DNA of 64,000 nucleotides from Actinomadura coerulea (GTDB lineage: Bacteria; Actinomycetota; Actinomycetes; Streptosporangiales; Streptosporangiaceae), in NCBI RefSeq assembly GCF_014208105.1, contig NZ_JACHMQ010000001.1:7812001-7876000 (forward strand), read 5' to 3'. The translations under genes were made by a program, and so were the position numbers. Below are positions 24,601 to 32,783 of this stretch, one piece after another (the stretch's first letter is position 1; every line of letters begins with the position of its first letter). The notes under the pieces were generated by a model. The model had not been told where the DNA came from. It saw nothing but the letters and a program-made list of their open reading frames with translations, and made no database searches.

Positions 24601-25467
24601 ATGCGGATCGATCTGCACTGCCACAGCGACGCGTCCGACGGGACGCGGCCGCCCGCGGAGGTCGTCCGGCGGGCGCGGGAGAACGGCGTCGACGTCGTCG
24701 CGCTCACCGACCACGACACCGTCGCCGGCTGGGACGAGGCCGCCGCGTCCCTCCCAGAGGGCCTGGCGCTCGTCCCCGGCATCGAGCTGTCGTGCAAGGA
24801 GGGCGGCCGGAGCCTGCACCTGCTCGGCTACCTGTTCGACCCGGCCGAGCCGGTGCTGGCCGCCGAGCTGGCCCGGATCCGCGACGACCGCGTGACCAGG
24901 GCGCGCGGCATGGTGGAGCGGCTGAACGGGCTCGGCGCCGAGGTCACGTGGGACATGGTCCGCGCACTCGCCAGGGGCGAGGCGGTCGGGCGCCCGCACA
25001 TCGCGCGCGCCATGGTGGAGGCGGGCGTGATCGAGTCCGCGGACGAGGCGTTCACGCACCGGTGGATCGCGCAGGGCGGCCGCGCCTACGTCGAGCGGTA
25101 CGCGCTCGACGCGGAGCGGGCGATCGGGCTCGTCCGCGCGGCCGGGGGAGTGAGCGTCCTGGCCCACCCCCGGGCGCGCCGCCGCGGGTACGTGTTCGGC
25201 GACGAGGTGGTCGAGAGGCTCGCCGCCGCCGGGCTCGCCGGGGTCGAGGCCGACCACCCCGACCACGCCCCCGAGGACCGCGCCCGCCTGCGCGGCCTGG
25301 CCGCCTCGCTCGGCCTCGCCGTGACCGGCTCCAGCGACGACCACGGCGCGTTCACCGGCGACCGGATCGGCGTCGAGACCACCGCGCCGGACGCCTTCGA
25401 GACGCTCCGCGCGGCCGCCACCGGCGGCGATCTCCGTCTGCCCGTCCGGGGCGGCGAATCGCGGTAG
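24601..25467 (+). CDS. PHP-domain phosphoesterase (RNase AM/TrpH-like)
   Basis: A 288-residue metal-dependent phosphoesterase. The PHP motifs are DLHCHSDASDGT (about 4-15), LTDHDTVAGW (about 38-47), PGIELSC (Glu), SVLAHPRA and SSDDHG, giving the full His/Asp/Glu trinuclear site. Characterised relatives hydrolyse 3',5'-nucleotide bisphosphate (pAp) and shorten small RNA 5' ends. It sits between DUF6758 and the MBL-fold gene, ten bases from the latter. Confidence 0.9.
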   Translation: MRIDLHCHSDASDGTRPPAEVVRRARENGVDVVALTDHDTVAGWDEAAASLPEGLALVPGIELSCKEGGRSLHLLGYLFDPAEPVLAAELARIRDDRVTRARGMVERLNGLGAEVTWDMVRALARGEAVGRPHIARAMVEAGVIESADEAFTHRWIAQGGRAYVERYALDAERAIGLVRAAGGVSVLAHPRARRRGYVFGDEVVERLAAAGLAGVEADHPDHAPEDRARLRGLAASLGLAVTGSSDDHGAFTGDRIGVETTAPDAFETLRAAATGGDLRLPVRGGESR

Positions 25468-25470
25468 GGT
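25465..25470 (+). promoter_or_regulatory. -10-like TAGGGT abutting the MBL-fold gene
   Basis: TAGGGT ends seven bases before GTG 25478 and includes the stop of the PHP gene. It could drive a leaderless transcript; the same bases could also serve as a weak ribosome-binding site (AGGG). Confidence 0.3.
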
Positions 25471-25477
25471 GCGAAGC

Positions 25478-26185
25478 GTGGACGCGCGCATCGAACAGGT
25501 GGTGACGTCGGGGAAGCTCACCCTGGACGACACCGAGTACGACGTCGAGAACAACACCTACATCGTCGGCGACGACGACGAGGTCATCGTGATCGACCCG
25601 GCCAACGACGCCGAGGCCATCCTCAAGGAGGTCGGTGACCGCGAGGTCATGGCCGTCCTGCTGACCGACGGCAACGAGCACCGCCTCAGCGTGGTCCTCG
25701 AAGTCGCCGCGGCAGGCGAGGAGGACGAGGACGACTGGGCGCCGATCGCTCTGCACCGCGCCGACCGGCTGCTGTGGCGCGACTACTTCGGCCGCCTCGC
25801 CAAGGAGGAGGACGACGAGGACGACGCCAAGGCGCTGCGCTCCCTCGAACCCGACATCTGGCTGGAGGACGGCGGCGTCTTCGAGATCGGCGAGGCGCAG
25901 CTGGAGATCGTGCACACCCCGGGCCACACGCCCGGCAGCGTCTGCGTGATCAGCGAGCAGCTCGGCCTGCTGTTCTCCGGCGACACCCTGCACCGCGGCC
26001 GCCCCGGCTCGGTCGGCGGCGTCTACGAGGACCTGCGCAAGCAGCTCAACTCGATCGGCGCGCTGCTGACCCCGCTGCCGAAGGACCTGCGGGTCCTGCC
26101 CGCGCAGGGCGAGGAGACCACGGTCGGCGAAGAGGACGCCCGCTGGGAGAGCTGGGGCTCCATGGCCCGGGAGTCTGACGACTAG
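25478..26185 (+). CDS. Metallo-beta-lactamase-fold protein with degraded metal site
   Basis: A 235-residue glyoxalase II-like protein. The C-terminal metal motifs HTPGHTPGSV (His146, His150) and FSGDTLHRG (Asp169) are intact, but the HxHxDH motif that normally follows the second strand is TDGNEHRL (Asp64, Asn66, Glu67, His68), and the final GHG before EET is AQG (Ala209-Gln210). Two acidic clusters, GEEDEDDW and EEDDEDDAK, lie between. With four of the usual ligands changed it is probably a one-metal enzyme or a pseudoenzyme. GTG 25478 is preferred over GTG 25469. The nuclease gene begins two bases after its stop. Confidence 0.8.
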   Translation: MDARIEQVVTSGKLTLDDTEYDVENNTYIVGDDDEVIVIDPANDAEAILKEVGDREVMAVLLTDGNEHRLSVVLEVAAAGEEDEDDWAPIALHRADRLLWRDYFGRLAKEEDDEDDAKALRSLEPDIWLEDGGVFEIGEAQLEIVHTPGHTPGSVCVISEQLGLLFSGDTLHRGRPGSVGGVYEDLRKQLNSIGALLTPLPKDLRVLPAQGEETTVGEEDARWESWGSMARESDD

Positions 26186-26187
26186 CC

Positions 26188-27081
26188 GTGGCTGAGCAGC
26201 TGGGCTTTGAGGGGATGCCTCAGCGCCTTTACACGTGCACGCCTTCGCGGCTGAACACGTGGCTGGACTGCCCGCGCCGGTACCGGATGACGTACCTCGA
26301 CCGTCCGATGCCGCCCAAGGGTCCGCCGTGGGCGCACAACAGCGTCGGGGCGAGCGTGCACAACGCGCTGGCCGGCTGGTGGCGGCTCCCCGTCCACGAG
26401 CGCAGCCCCGAGGCGGCGGGGAGGCTGCTGCTCCGTGGCTGGCTGACCGACGGGTTCCGCGACGAGGCGCAGTCCGCGCAGTGGCGCGAGCGGGCCCGGG
26501 AGATGACGGAGCGGTACGCCGCCGGGCTGGACCCGTCCGACGAGCCGCTCGGCGTCGAGCGCACCGTGGCGACCCGCACCGACCGGATCGCGGTGTCCGG
26601 GCGCATCGACCGGCTCGACGCGCGCGGCCCCGAGCTTGTCGTCGTCGACTACAAGACGGGGCGGCACGTCCTGACCGCCGACGACGCCCGCGGCTCGCTG
26701 GCACTGGCGATCTACGCGGTGGCGGCGTCGCGCGTCCTGCGCCGCCCGTGCCGCCGGGTCGAGCTGCACCATCTGCCGTCCGGAGAGGTCGCGGTGTGGG
26801 AGCACACCGACGAGTCGCTGGCCCGGCACATCCGCCGCGCGGAGCAGATCGCCGCCGAGGCCGCGGCCGCCGACGACGCCTACCGCGCCGCCGCCGGGAA
26901 GCGCGCCGGCGTGCCGAAGCCCCGTGAGGGCGAGGTCGACCACGCCCCGCACGACGAGCTTTTCCCTCCGCGTCCGGGCAACCTGTGCTCGTGGTGCGAC
27001 TTCGCGCGCCACTGCCCGGAGGGCCGGGAGGCCGCCCCGCGCAAGGAACCCTGGGCGGCGCTCCCCGTCGACGCCGTCTAG
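26188..27081 (+). CDS. RecB-like PD-(D/E)XK nuclease with Fe-S cysteines
   Basis: A 297-residue stand-alone nuclease. The catalytic core is GRIDRLD (Asp) and VVVDYKTG (Asp, Lys; about residues 129-160). Cys-rich ends, CPRRYR near residue 28 and CSWCDFARHC near 269-278, would hold a 4Fe-4S cluster as in Cas4/AddB-type nucleases. Likely a single-strand exonuclease in DNA repair. It follows the MBL gene by two bases. Its TAG stop shares CTAG with the stop of the convergent DUF2236 gene. Confidence 0.88.
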   Translation: MAEQLGFEGMPQRLYTCTPSRLNTWLDCPRRYRMTYLDRPMPPKGPPWAHNSVGASVHNALAGWWRLPVHERSPEAAGRLLLRGWLTDGFRDEAQSAQWRERAREMTERYAAGLDPSDEPLGVERTVATRTDRIAVSGRIDRLDARGPELVVVDYKTGRHVLTADDARGSLALAIYAVAASRVLRRPCRRVELHHLPSGEVAVWEHTDESLARHIRRAEQIAAEAAAADDAYRAAAGKRAGVPKPREGEVDHAPHDELFPPRPGNLCSWCDFARHCPEGREAAPRKEPWAALPVDAV

Positions 27082-27995
27082 GGCGTCTTCTCGGTGGCGA
27101 GCGCCCGCTGCGCGGGCCAGCGGCGCGGGTCGCGGAGACCGTAGAGACCCTTGCTCAGGTCGTAGCCGTCGGCCGCGAGCCGCTGCCGGGTGCGTTCCAG
27201 CATGTCGCGGGTGTTCTTGGCGAACGCGTAGTCGTGCAGCCGCTCCGGGACCGCGTTCATCGCGAGGCGGAACGAGCGGAGCGCCGCCGTCACCGCGGGC
27301 TGCGGCACCTCGGGCAGTGCCCCGTACATCTGCCGGGCCCAGTCCGGCAGCGAGTAGTAGCAGAGCGCCCCGAAGGGGAAGTAGCCCGGCTTCCCTGGCG
27401 CGAGGAACCGGAGGTTCTCCGGCATCGTCGGCCACATGAGGAACCGCACCGTGGCGGCGGCCTCCTCGGTGACGCGCAGCTGGGGCCGCATCTCGGCGAG
27501 GTAGGCCTCCATCTCGGCGACGCTGCCGGGAACGTCGCCGGCGTGCAGCCCGACGTAGGTCGCGGTGTGCCGCTGCTCGTCCAGGTACTTGTCCGCCATG
27601 GCGGCGGTCAGCGGCAGCCCGGCCCTCCGCGCGACCTCCAGGTAGGAGTACACCTCGGCGCAGTGCACCCAGCGGAGCAGTTCGGGCTGGTCGAGCCGCT
27701 CCCGCTTCCCGGTGTCGTGGTTGAGGATGCGCAGGCTCCGGTGGATCTCCCGGACGCGGTACGCCAGCTCGTCGATCTCCTCGTGCGACCCGTACGTGGC
27801 CACCCCGACGAAGTCGGCGGTGCGCTGGAGCCGCCCGAACGGGTCCTCCTGGAAGTTGGAGTTCTGCCAGACGCCCCACATCGCCATGGGGTGCAGCGCC
27901 TGGAGCATGAGGCCGCGCACCCCGCCGATCCACATGGACCGATCGATGTGGACGCGCCACGTGACGCTCTCGGGTGGCTGGACGGTCGCCGGCAT
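27078..27995 (-). CDS. DUF2236/MpaB-family oxygenase
   Basis: A 305-residue alpha-helical protein of the MpaB/latex-clearing-protein (rubber oxygenase) catalytic family, haem-dependent oxygenases of lipids or isoprenoids. GGVRGLMLQALHPMAMWGVW carries the conserved Arg and His, and EVYSYLEVARRAGLP and the WPTMPENLRF region also fit. ATG 27995 has a textbook AAGGAGG five bases upstream. An 11-bp inverted repeat lies just upstream of that ribosome-binding site, so expression is likely controlled by a dimeric repressor. Confidence 0.82.
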   Translation of the reverse strand: MPATVQPPESVTWRVHIDRSMWIGGVRGLMLQALHPMAMWGVWQNSNFQEDPFGRLQRTADFVGVATYGSHEEIDELAYRVREIHRSLRILNHDTGKRERLDQPELLRWVHCAEVYSYLEVARRAGLPLTAAMADKYLDEQRHTATYVGLHAGDVPGSVAEMEAYLAEMRPQLRVTEEAAATVRFLMWPTMPENLRFLAPGKPGYFPFGALCYYSLPDWARQMYGALPEVPQPAVTAALRSFRLAMNAVPERLHDYAFAKNTRDMLERTRQRLAADGYDLSKGLYGLRDPRRWPAQRALATEKTP

Positions 27996-28013
27996 GTGCA
28001 CCTCCTTGAGACA

Positions 28014-28043
28014 AACTGAAGTAAGTGTGTCATTACCTCAGTT
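28014..28043. promoter_or_regulatory. Inverted-repeat operator upstream of the DUF2236 gene
   Basis: AACTGAAGTAA, 8 bases, TTACCTCAGTT: 11-bp arms with one mismatch. It lies 18 bases upstream of the DUF2236 start and within the divergent region shared with a MarR-type gene. Geometry suits a TetR or MarR dimer. Confidence 0.5.
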
Positions 28044-28167
28044 CACTCGCGACACCGCCCCTCCTGTTGCGTCCCCTTCGAGGTGCCGGAGCCCCGGCCT
28101 TGCCGCGCATGCTGGCTGCGGTCCGAACCCTGGCCGGGATATGCATAAACAATCTATATAAAGCTGC

Positions 28168-28173
28168 TATGCT
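28168..28173 (+). promoter_or_regulatory. -10 element (TATGCT) for the MarR-MFS operon
   Basis: TATGCT ends six bases before GTG 28180 inside an AT-rich stretch (about 28140-28173) that contrasts with the surrounding DNA. No ribosome-binding site is visible, so the operon mRNA is probably leaderless. Confidence 0.5.
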
Positions 28174-28179
28174 TCCGGC

Positions 28180-28638
28180 GTGAGCCAGCAAGGCGCCGCG
28201 CACGGCGCTTCCGATGCCATCGGGTCAGCCCTCTACGGCCTTGCCACCAGGGCCGTGAGACGTCTTCCCCGCGACATGAGCCTGACGTCCGCCGCCACCT
28301 TGGCCACCCTGGACAAGACCGGCCCGCGACGGATCACCGATCTGGCGGCGGCCGAGGGCGTCACCCAGCCCGCGATGACCGTCCTGGTCCGGGTGATGGA
28401 GGAATCCGGGCTGGTCGAGCGGACGGGCGATCCGTCCGACAGGCGGGTCACGCTGGTGCGCCTGACCGAGGCCGGCGCGTCCTACGTCCGGACACGGCGC
28501 CAGGCGGGCGTCGACGCGTACGCGCGGTTGATCGACGAACTCACCGGTGACGAGGTCGAGGCCCTGGCGGCGGCCCTTCCGGCACTGCTGCGTCTGGCAG
28601 AGCTCGAAAGCCGAACCCGAGAGGAGCCGGACCGGTGA
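28180..28638 (+). CDS. MarR-family regulator of an MFS exporter
   Basis: A 152-residue winged-helix protein: helix-turn-helix PRRITDLAAAEGVTQPAMT and wing GLVERTGDPSDRRVTLVRLT (about residues 48-100). It is coupled to the MFS gene by a four-base overlap, the common arrangement of a MarR repressor with the drug exporter it controls; it may also act on the divergent DUF2236 gene through the operator between them. Ligand unknown. Confidence 0.9.
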   Translation: MSQQGAAHGASDAIGSALYGLATRAVRRLPRDMSLTSAATLATLDKTGPRRITDLAAAEGVTQPAMTVLVRVMEESGLVERTGDPSDRRVTLVRLTEAGASYVRTRRQAGVDAYARLIDELTGDEVEALAAALPALLRLAELESRTREEPDR

Positions 28639-30083
28639 CCGCGCCCCAGGCTGATGACCAGCCCATGAGCACTGCCCTGACGGGTTCCGAGGCGCGTCTG
28701 CTGGTCCCCGCCCTGGTGTTCATCGCCCTGGTCGTGGCGGCCGTCGCCAGCCTCGGGACGCCGCTCATCACCAGCGTGGCGACCACGTTCCACGTCTCCC
28801 TCGACAGCGCGCAGTGGACGCTGACCATCGCCCTGCTCAGCGGCGCCGTCGCCACACCCGTCCTCGGCCGGCTCGGCGCCGGTCCGCACCGCCGGGCCAC
28901 GATTCTCGCCACGCTGGCGATCGTCGTCGTCGGCAGCGCGCTCACCGTGCTGCCGCTGCCGTTCGCCTGGCTGCTCGCGGGCAGAGCGGCCCAAGGCGTC
29001 GGACTCGGCCTCACGGCGCTGATGATGGGCGTGGCCCGCGACCATCTTCCCGAGGAGCGCGGCGCGGCCGCGATCGCCCTGATCTCGGTGGTCTCCATCA
29101 TCGGAGCCGGCGTCGGCTACCCGCTGGCCGCGCTGCTCGCCGAGTTCGGCGGACTGCGGGCCGCCTACGGCCTCGGCCTGCTCATCACCGCCATCGCATT
29201 CCTGACCGCTTGGCGCTCCATGCCCGCGGCTCCCGAAGGCCGCTCCGCTCACGTGAACGTGGCCGGTGCGCTCGTCCTGGCGGGTGGACTGCTCCTCGTC
29301 CTGCTCCTGGCCGGCGAGAGGAGCCTGTGGAGCCGACACCTCGCCGTGGCGGTGGCCCTCGCCGTCGCCGCCGTGTTCCTGCTGTGCGTCTGGACCGCCT
29401 CCGAGCTGCGCAGCACGACGCCTCTGGTCGACGTCCGGGCGGTACGGCACCCGGCGGTCGCCGGGGCGAACATCGCCATGCTCGTCGGCGGGAGCGGCAT
29501 GTACCTCCTGCTCACGCTCATCACCCGCTACGCGCAGACGCCGCACAGCGCCGGCTACGGCTTCGGGCTGACCACCTTCGTGGCGGGGCTGGTCCTCATC
29601 CCGTTCTCCGTGCTGGGATTCGTCGCCGGCAAGATCACGCCCCGGGTCCGCGAACGGATCGACGGCCCCCTGCTCCTGGCCGGCAGCGCCGCCATCGTCG
29701 GCGGCGGGTTCGTCCTGTTCGCGGCGGCCCGGTCCAACCTGACCGAACTGCTCGTGGCCATGGGCGTGCTGGGCTTCGGCGTCGGCAGCTTCTCGGCCGC
29801 CATGCCCGGCGTCATCCTGGCCGTCACGCCCAAGAGCGAGACGTCGAGCGCCATGAGCTTCAACTACGTCGTCCGCAGCGTCGGGTACTCCCTGGGCAGC
29901 GCCATCGGCGGTCTGGTGCTGGCCGCCGGCACCGACACCGGCCGCCTCTTCCCGAACGACCGCGCCTACACCACCGCGGCGCTGGTCGGCGTCGCCGCGA
30001 TGGCGATCACGACGATGACCTGCCTCGTCCTCGCCCGCCGACGCTCACCCGAGACCAATACGATCGCACCCCCAGCCGGTTGA
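28635..30083 (+). CDS. MFS transporter, drug:H+ antiporter-2 like
   Basis: A 482-residue transporter with 12-14 predicted TM segments. Motif A-like sequence GRLGAGPHRRA follows TM2 and motif C-like GAGVGYPLAALLAEFGG lies in TM5; the overall layout resembles EmrB/QacA-type exporters. The start overlaps the MarR stop (GTGA). The small DUF1330 gene follows 33 bases downstream. Exports a toxic compound most likely; identity unknown. Confidence 0.88.
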   Translation: MTAPQADDQPMSTALTGSEARLLVPALVFIALVVAAVASLGTPLITSVATTFHVSLDSAQWTLTIALLSGAVATPVLGRLGAGPHRRATILATLAIVVVGSALTVLPLPFAWLLAGRAAQGVGLGLTALMMGVARDHLPEERGAAAIALISVVSIIGAGVGYPLAALLAEFGGLRAAYGLGLLITAIAFLTAWRSMPAAPEGRSAHVNVAGALVLAGGLLLVLLLAGERSLWSRHLAVAVALAVAAVFLLCVWTASELRSTTPLVDVRAVRHPAVAGANIAMLVGGSGMYLLLTLITRYAQTPHSAGYGFGLTTFVAGLVLIPFSVLGFVAGKITPRVRERIDGPLLLAGSAAIVGGGFVLFAAARSNLTELLVAMGVLGFGVGSFSAAMPGVILAVTPKSETSSAMSFNYVVRSVGYSLGSAIGGLVLAAGTDTGRLFPNDRAYTTAALVGVAAMAITTMTCLVLARRRSPETNTIAPPAG

Positions 30084-30116
30084 TCTGAGCATCAATCCCG
30101 AACACAGGAGGTAACC

Positions 30117-30410
30117 GTGGCCAAGGGCTACTGGGTCAGCGCCTACCGCACCATCGCAGACCCTGAGAGGCTTGCCGCCTACAACGAACTGGCCGGTCCA
30201 GCCGTCAGGGCCGCGGGCGGGCGGACGCTCGCCCGCGCCAGCCGGGTCGTCGCACACGACGCCGGAATCGCCGAGCGCACCGTCCTGGTCGAGTTCGACA
30301 GCTTCGATCAGGCGGTCGCCGCACACGCGAGTGCGGCCTACCAGGAGGCGCTGGCCGCACTTGGCGACGGCGTCGAGCGCGACTTCCGCATCATCGAAGG
30401 CCTCGACTGA
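30117..30410 (+). CDS. DUF1330 dimeric alpha/beta-barrel protein
   Basis: A 97-residue ferredoxin-like protein of the DUF1330 family: GYWVSAYRTIADPERLAAYN, then GGRTLARASRVV and RTVLVEFDSFDQAVAAHAS. The fold resembles small monooxygenases, but no catalytic residue is assigned for the family. AGGAGGT (30106-30112) precedes GTG 30117. Being third in the MarR-MFS operon, it may help detoxify the exported compound (inference). Confidence 0.85.
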   Translation: MAKGYWVSAYRTIADPERLAAYNELAGPAVRAAGGRTLARASRVVAHDAGIAERTVLVEFDSFDQAVAAHASAAYQEALAALGDGVERDFRIIEGLD

Positions 30411-30551
30411 CGACCGGTGCCGCGTCAGGGCAGCCCACGGTTCCCGGCGGCGCGGCGGCCCGGACGTCGCCCTCGACGTCGGCGGGAGATGCGTTCGACC
30501 TGGCTGCCCGATCGGTCGCCCGCCGCGTTCGGGTTGTGATCAGCTAGCCGA

Positions 30552-30848
30552 TCACAGCTGGTCGTCCCGGACGACCTCCAGGTTCAGGAAGCGCGGGCCG
30601 TCGGTGCACAGCGACTCCATCTCGCCCGCGATGCGCCTGGTCTCGGGCAGGTCGCTGTTGCGCATCGCCTCCTCGTAGGACGGGAACTCGACGATGTCGA
30701 CGTAGTGGGACGAGTCCTGGCGGTCCTTGGTGTGCAGCTCGTGGGTCGCCGTGCGCTTGCCCTGGCTGGCCTCCGCCCACTCGTCGAACAGGCCCTCCAA
30801 CTCGTCCTGGCGGTCGGTGCGGTAGTCGATGATCTGTACGAAGCCCAT
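30552..30848 (-). CDS. Hypothetical ferredoxin-like (ABM-type) protein
   Basis: A 98-residue protein: an initial strand MGFVQIIDYRTD, a helix DELEGLFDEWAEAS, a strand with HYVDIVEFPSYEEAMRNSDLP and a final helix/strand ending FLNLEVVRDDQL. The pattern fits a dimeric alpha/beta barrel like antibiotic-biosynthesis monooxygenases, without a recognisable active site. Five bases separate it from the upstream DUF1059 gene, so the two form an operon. Confidence 0.75.
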   Translation of the reverse strand: MGFVQIIDYRTDRQDELEGLFDEWAEASQGKRTATHELHTKDRQDSSHYVDIVEFPSYEEAMRNSDLPETRRIAGEMESLCTDGPRFLNLEVVRDDQL

Positions 30849-30853
30849 CCGTC

Positions 30854-31048
30854 TCAGCTCCCGACCGGTGTGCGCTCGTTCTTGAGGTGGGTGCGGATCT
30901 CTTCCCGCAGCTCCGGAGTGTCGTCGTGCCCGTGGACCGAGGCGGCGTGCTCGGCGGCGGCGCGGACGACCTCGTCCTCCTCGCCGCTGATGGCGAGCGT
31001 GCAGTTCGACTCGCTCGGCATGTCCCTGCAGTCGGCTACCTTGCGCAT
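30854..31048 (-). CDS. DUF1059 small protein
   Basis: A 64-residue protein, MRKVADCRDMPSESNCTLAI followed by ISGEEDEVVRAAAEHAASVHG. The paired cysteines CRDMPSESNC and the AAAEHAASVHG helix are the DUF1059 signature. Function unknown. ATG 31048 follows GGGGGAGA. First gene of a two-gene operon with the ABM-type protein. Confidence 0.85.
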   Translation of the reverse strand: MRKVADCRDMPSESNCTLAISGEEDEVVRAAAEHAASVHGHDDTPELREEIRTHLKNERTPVGS

Positions 31049-31227
31049 GTCTCCCCCTCGCCAGCCCGGGGCGCCCGCGCGAGGGGAGGTCGTGTCCGGC
31101 GGCGGCGCCACGTCCGGCCGTTCTTCCCGCTACATCACCACGATTCACTTCAATCGTCGCATATCCCCATGTCAGGGGGAAGGTGTCGGACGCGCGTTGT
31201 ACGGTGACGCCTCACCGAGGAGAGGGT

Positions 31228-31728
31228 GTGCCGATGGACTGGGTCGAGTCCGGCGGGGGGCCGCTGCTGGCCGCGCCCGCGTCGCAGCTGGCCCGCTGGG
31301 AGGGCGCCACCGACGACGAGGGGCCCGAGGAGACGTGGGGCGACTACGGGCGCGCCTGCGCGATCGACGGCTACATCGGGCTGGTCGGCATCGGGGGAGG
31401 GCAGGGCCTCGTCCTCGGCGACGAACCCGCCACCACGACCTACCTGCCGGACGAGCGCCTCTTCGTGCGGTGGGCGGCGGCCGACTCCGAGTCCGATCTC
31501 GTCGACGCGGCCAGGCACGCCGTCCACGGCGTCGAGTGGCAGGAGGAGCTCGACTGGGACGTCGACGGCGCCGTCGTGCTCTTCGACTCCGCCTGGCCCG
31601 GCGCGACCCCCGAACCCGGCAACCACCTGAACATCGACCTGTCCCCGGGCCGCTACCGCGTCCGCGCCGCCTGCGAGCGGGACGACCGCAACTGGATGAT
31701 CCTCGTACAGCTCCAGCCGGTGTCCTAG
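31228..31728 (+). CDS. Imm21-family immunity protein
   Basis: A 166-residue protein with the Imm21 layout: WVESGGGPLLAAPAS at the N-terminus, DYGRACAIDGYIGLVGIG, LVLGDEPATTTYLP, LFVRWAAADSESDL and a C-terminal HLNIDLSPGRYRVRAA. Imm21 was defined as an immunity family in polymorphic toxin systems. GTG 31228 follows GAGGAG. No polymorphic toxin, PT-VENN or RHS/ESX carrier gene is within the window, so it is an orphan or has another role. Confidence 0.7.
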   Translation: MPMDWVESGGGPLLAAPASQLARWEGATDDEGPEETWGDYGRACAIDGYIGLVGIGGGQGLVLGDEPATTTYLPDERLFVRWAAADSESDLVDAARHAVHGVEWQEELDWDVDGAVVLFDSAWPGATPEPGNHLNIDLSPGRYRVRAACERDDRNWMILVQLQPVS

Positions 31729-31768
31729 GGGGCCTGTCTCGAAGTGGGCCGGGACTTTGAAACACTGC

Positions 31769-32722
31769 CTAGCCCGCCAGGGTCGCCAGGCGGTGGGCGA
31801 GACGGGCGGCGGCCTCCCGCAGCTCGGCGGGCTCCAGCACCTCCGCCTCGAAGCCCAGCCGGGCCACGTGCAGGGCGAGCGTGTCCAGGTCCGCCCCGCC
31901 GACGACGAGCACGCACCAGCCGTCGCGATCGTCCTCGACCCGTCCCACCTGGGGCGGGATCCGTTCGCGCACCGCGTCGGGCGCGGCGTGCAGGCGTATC
32001 CGCGCGAGGTGCCGGTACGGCGCCTCGGTCACGGCCCGCTGCACGTAGGCGACCGGGTCCGGATGCTCCCTCGGCCGGAACCGCCAGGTCGTCGCCGCCG
32101 TCTCGCGCATCCGGTCCAGCCGGAAGGTGCGCCAGGCGTCGCGGTCGGTGTCCCACGCCATCAGGTACCAGCGGCGTCCCGTGGCGACCATCCGCACCGG
32201 CTCGACCGTGCGCTCGCGCTCCCCGCCGTCCCGTCCGGGGTACCGGAACCGCACCCGGACCGCGTCGCGGCAGGCCCGCGCGAGCGTCACCAGCAGCTCC
32301 GCGTCGATCTGGACGCCCGGGCCGACGAGGGTCTCGGTGGCGCCGTGCACCGCCCGCACCTCGGCGCGCAGGCGGGGCGGCATCACCTGGTCGAGCTTCG
32401 CCAGCGCGCGCAGCGCCGCCTCGCCCGCCCCGGCGACCGTGCCGCCGGACGCCATCCGCAGGGACACCGCCGTCGCGATCGCCTCCTCGTCGTCCAGGAG
32501 CAGCGGCGGCAGCCGGGTGCCCGCGCCCAGGCGGTAGCCGCCGCCCACGCCCGCCACCGCGTGGACCGGGTATCCGAGCGCGCGCAGCCGCTCCACGTCG
32601 CGCCGCACCGAGCGGTCCGTGACGCCCAGCTCGGCGGCGAGGGCGGCGGCGGTCCAGGACGGCCGCCGTTGCAGCAGGCCCAGCAACCGCAGCACCCGCT
32701 CGGTCGTCCCCTCGACGCTCAC
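31769..32722 (-). CDS. HTH/WYL-domain transcriptional regulator (YafY-like)
   Basis: A 317-residue regulator: an HTH_11 domain (SWTAAALAAELGVTDRSVRRDVERL in two parts, about residues 21-46), a WYL domain around RMVATGRRWYLMAWDTDRD (about 180-200) and the C-terminal WCX extension. WYL proteins bind nucleic acid or nucleotide ligands. The start GTG 32722 is divergent from a DinB gene 61 bases away; the gap holds GCGGAA and TTCCGC 15 bases apart (32744-32770), a possible weak operator. It probably controls the DinB-VOC pair. Confidence 0.88.
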   Translation of the reverse strand: MSVEGTTERVLRLLGLLQRRPSWTAAALAAELGVTDRSVRRDVERLRALGYPVHAVAGVGGGYRLGAGTRLPPLLLDDEEAIATAVSLRMASGGTVAGAGEAALRALAKLDQVMPPRLRAEVRAVHGATETLVGPGVQIDAELLVTLARACRDAVRVRFRYPGRDGGERERTVEPVRMVATGRRWYLMAWDTDRDAWRTFRLDRMRETAATTWRFRPREHPDPVAYVQRAVTEAPYRHLARIRLHAAPDAVRERIPPQVGRVEDDRDGWCVLVVGGADLDTLALHVARLGFEAEVLEPAELREAAARLAHRLATLAG

Positions 32723-32783
32723 ATGCCCATCGTCCCACGAAACGCGGAACGAACCTGTCCGCTATTCCGCCGACACTGGCCCC

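Noticed and set aside
28120..30410. MarR-MFS-DUF1330 block as a recently acquired island
   Set aside because: Only the promoter patch is AT-rich; the coding sequence has the same GC-rich third positions as its neighbours, and no mobility gene or attachment repeat is present.
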